From the NCBI RefSeq assembly GCF_025370755.1, contig NZ_JAMXFC010000052.1, positions 1 to 35,730 on the forward strand: 35,730 nt of DNA. Reading direction: 5' to 3'. The notes beneath the pieces were generated by a model that was given only the letters and a program-made list of their open reading frames with translations, was not told the origin of the DNA and did not search any database. The first letter of the stretch is position 1, and each line of letters opens with the position of its first letter. Positions 35,710 to 35,730 of this stretch are shown here, one piece after another. Made by a program: the position numbers and the translations under genes. Source of the DNA: Laspinema sp. D2d (lineage in GTDB: Bacteria; Cyanobacteriota; Cyanobacteriia; Cyanobacteriales; Laspinemataceae).

Positions 35710-35730
35710 TGGTCTCGGCAGACGCCGTGT

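Noticed and set aside
1-35730. tRNA, rRNA, insertion sequences, attachment sites
   Set aside because: No T-loop-like consensus with matching stems, no rRNA-like stretches, no transposase or integrase genes were seen on either strand by reading; a dedicated search could still find a short element.

Overview
The window is typical cyanobacterial chromosome. The octamer GCGATCGC (HIP1) and its GCGATC core recur throughout, base composition is moderate, and several families are characteristically cyanobacterial: a UbiC-type chorismate lyase of the DUF98 family, ClpC with its UVR-like M region, DUF790, AAA_35/WD40 signalling proteins and Uma2 remnants. A filamentous Oscillatoriales-like genome is plausible, but the sequence alone does not prove it. 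I saw no rRNA, tRNA, CRISPR array or transposase.

Layout, left to right. (1) 1-4.9 kb: an HTH plus AAA-like ATPase gene preceded by repeated TGTCGGA boxes, then an AAA-like ATPase fused to 13 WD40 repeats that carries a recent exact 615-bp internal tandem duplication. (2) 5.0-6.0 kb: a UPF0175 gene, a palindromic repeat pair and a chorismate lyase on the minus strand. (3) 6.3-12.7 kb: a four-gene export operon with a HlyD/DevB-like adaptor, two tandemly duplicated MacB/DevC-type permeases and a TolC-like outer-membrane factor; no ABC ATPase gene is present. (4) 12.8-19.6 kb: two very large overlapping genes, an unrecognised protein of about 1009 aa followed by a 1243-aa helicase-like NTPase. 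This is the best candidate for an undescribed system. (5) 19.7-21.0 kb: a Uma2 pseudogene collapsed by an internal deletion, then a Panacea/SocA-type antitoxin overlapping its probable toxin. (6) 21.1-26.7 kb: a membrane protein overlapping uvrC (minus strand), a CPBP intramembrane protease, a GNAT acetyltransferase and a DUF790 nuclease-like protein. (7) 26.8-29.1 kb: a repeat plus double-PPC protein and a small conserved-looking protein. (8) 29.8-32.4 kb: clpC with a strong terminator. (9) 32.4-34.3 kb: a C5 cytosine methyltransferase and its probable restriction endonuclease, whose 5' end appears broken by a one-base loss in a C run. (10) 34.4-35.7 kb: a WD40 protein on the minus strand and the start of a short gene at the window edge.

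Housekeeping functions (uvrC, clpC, chorismate lyase) are interleaved with conflict-type modules (AAA/WD40, the helicase pair, Panacea toxin-antitoxin, Uma2, restriction-modification, DUF790). The window therefore reads as a loose defence and signalling neighbourhood, with several modules visibly rearranged, duplicated or decayed.
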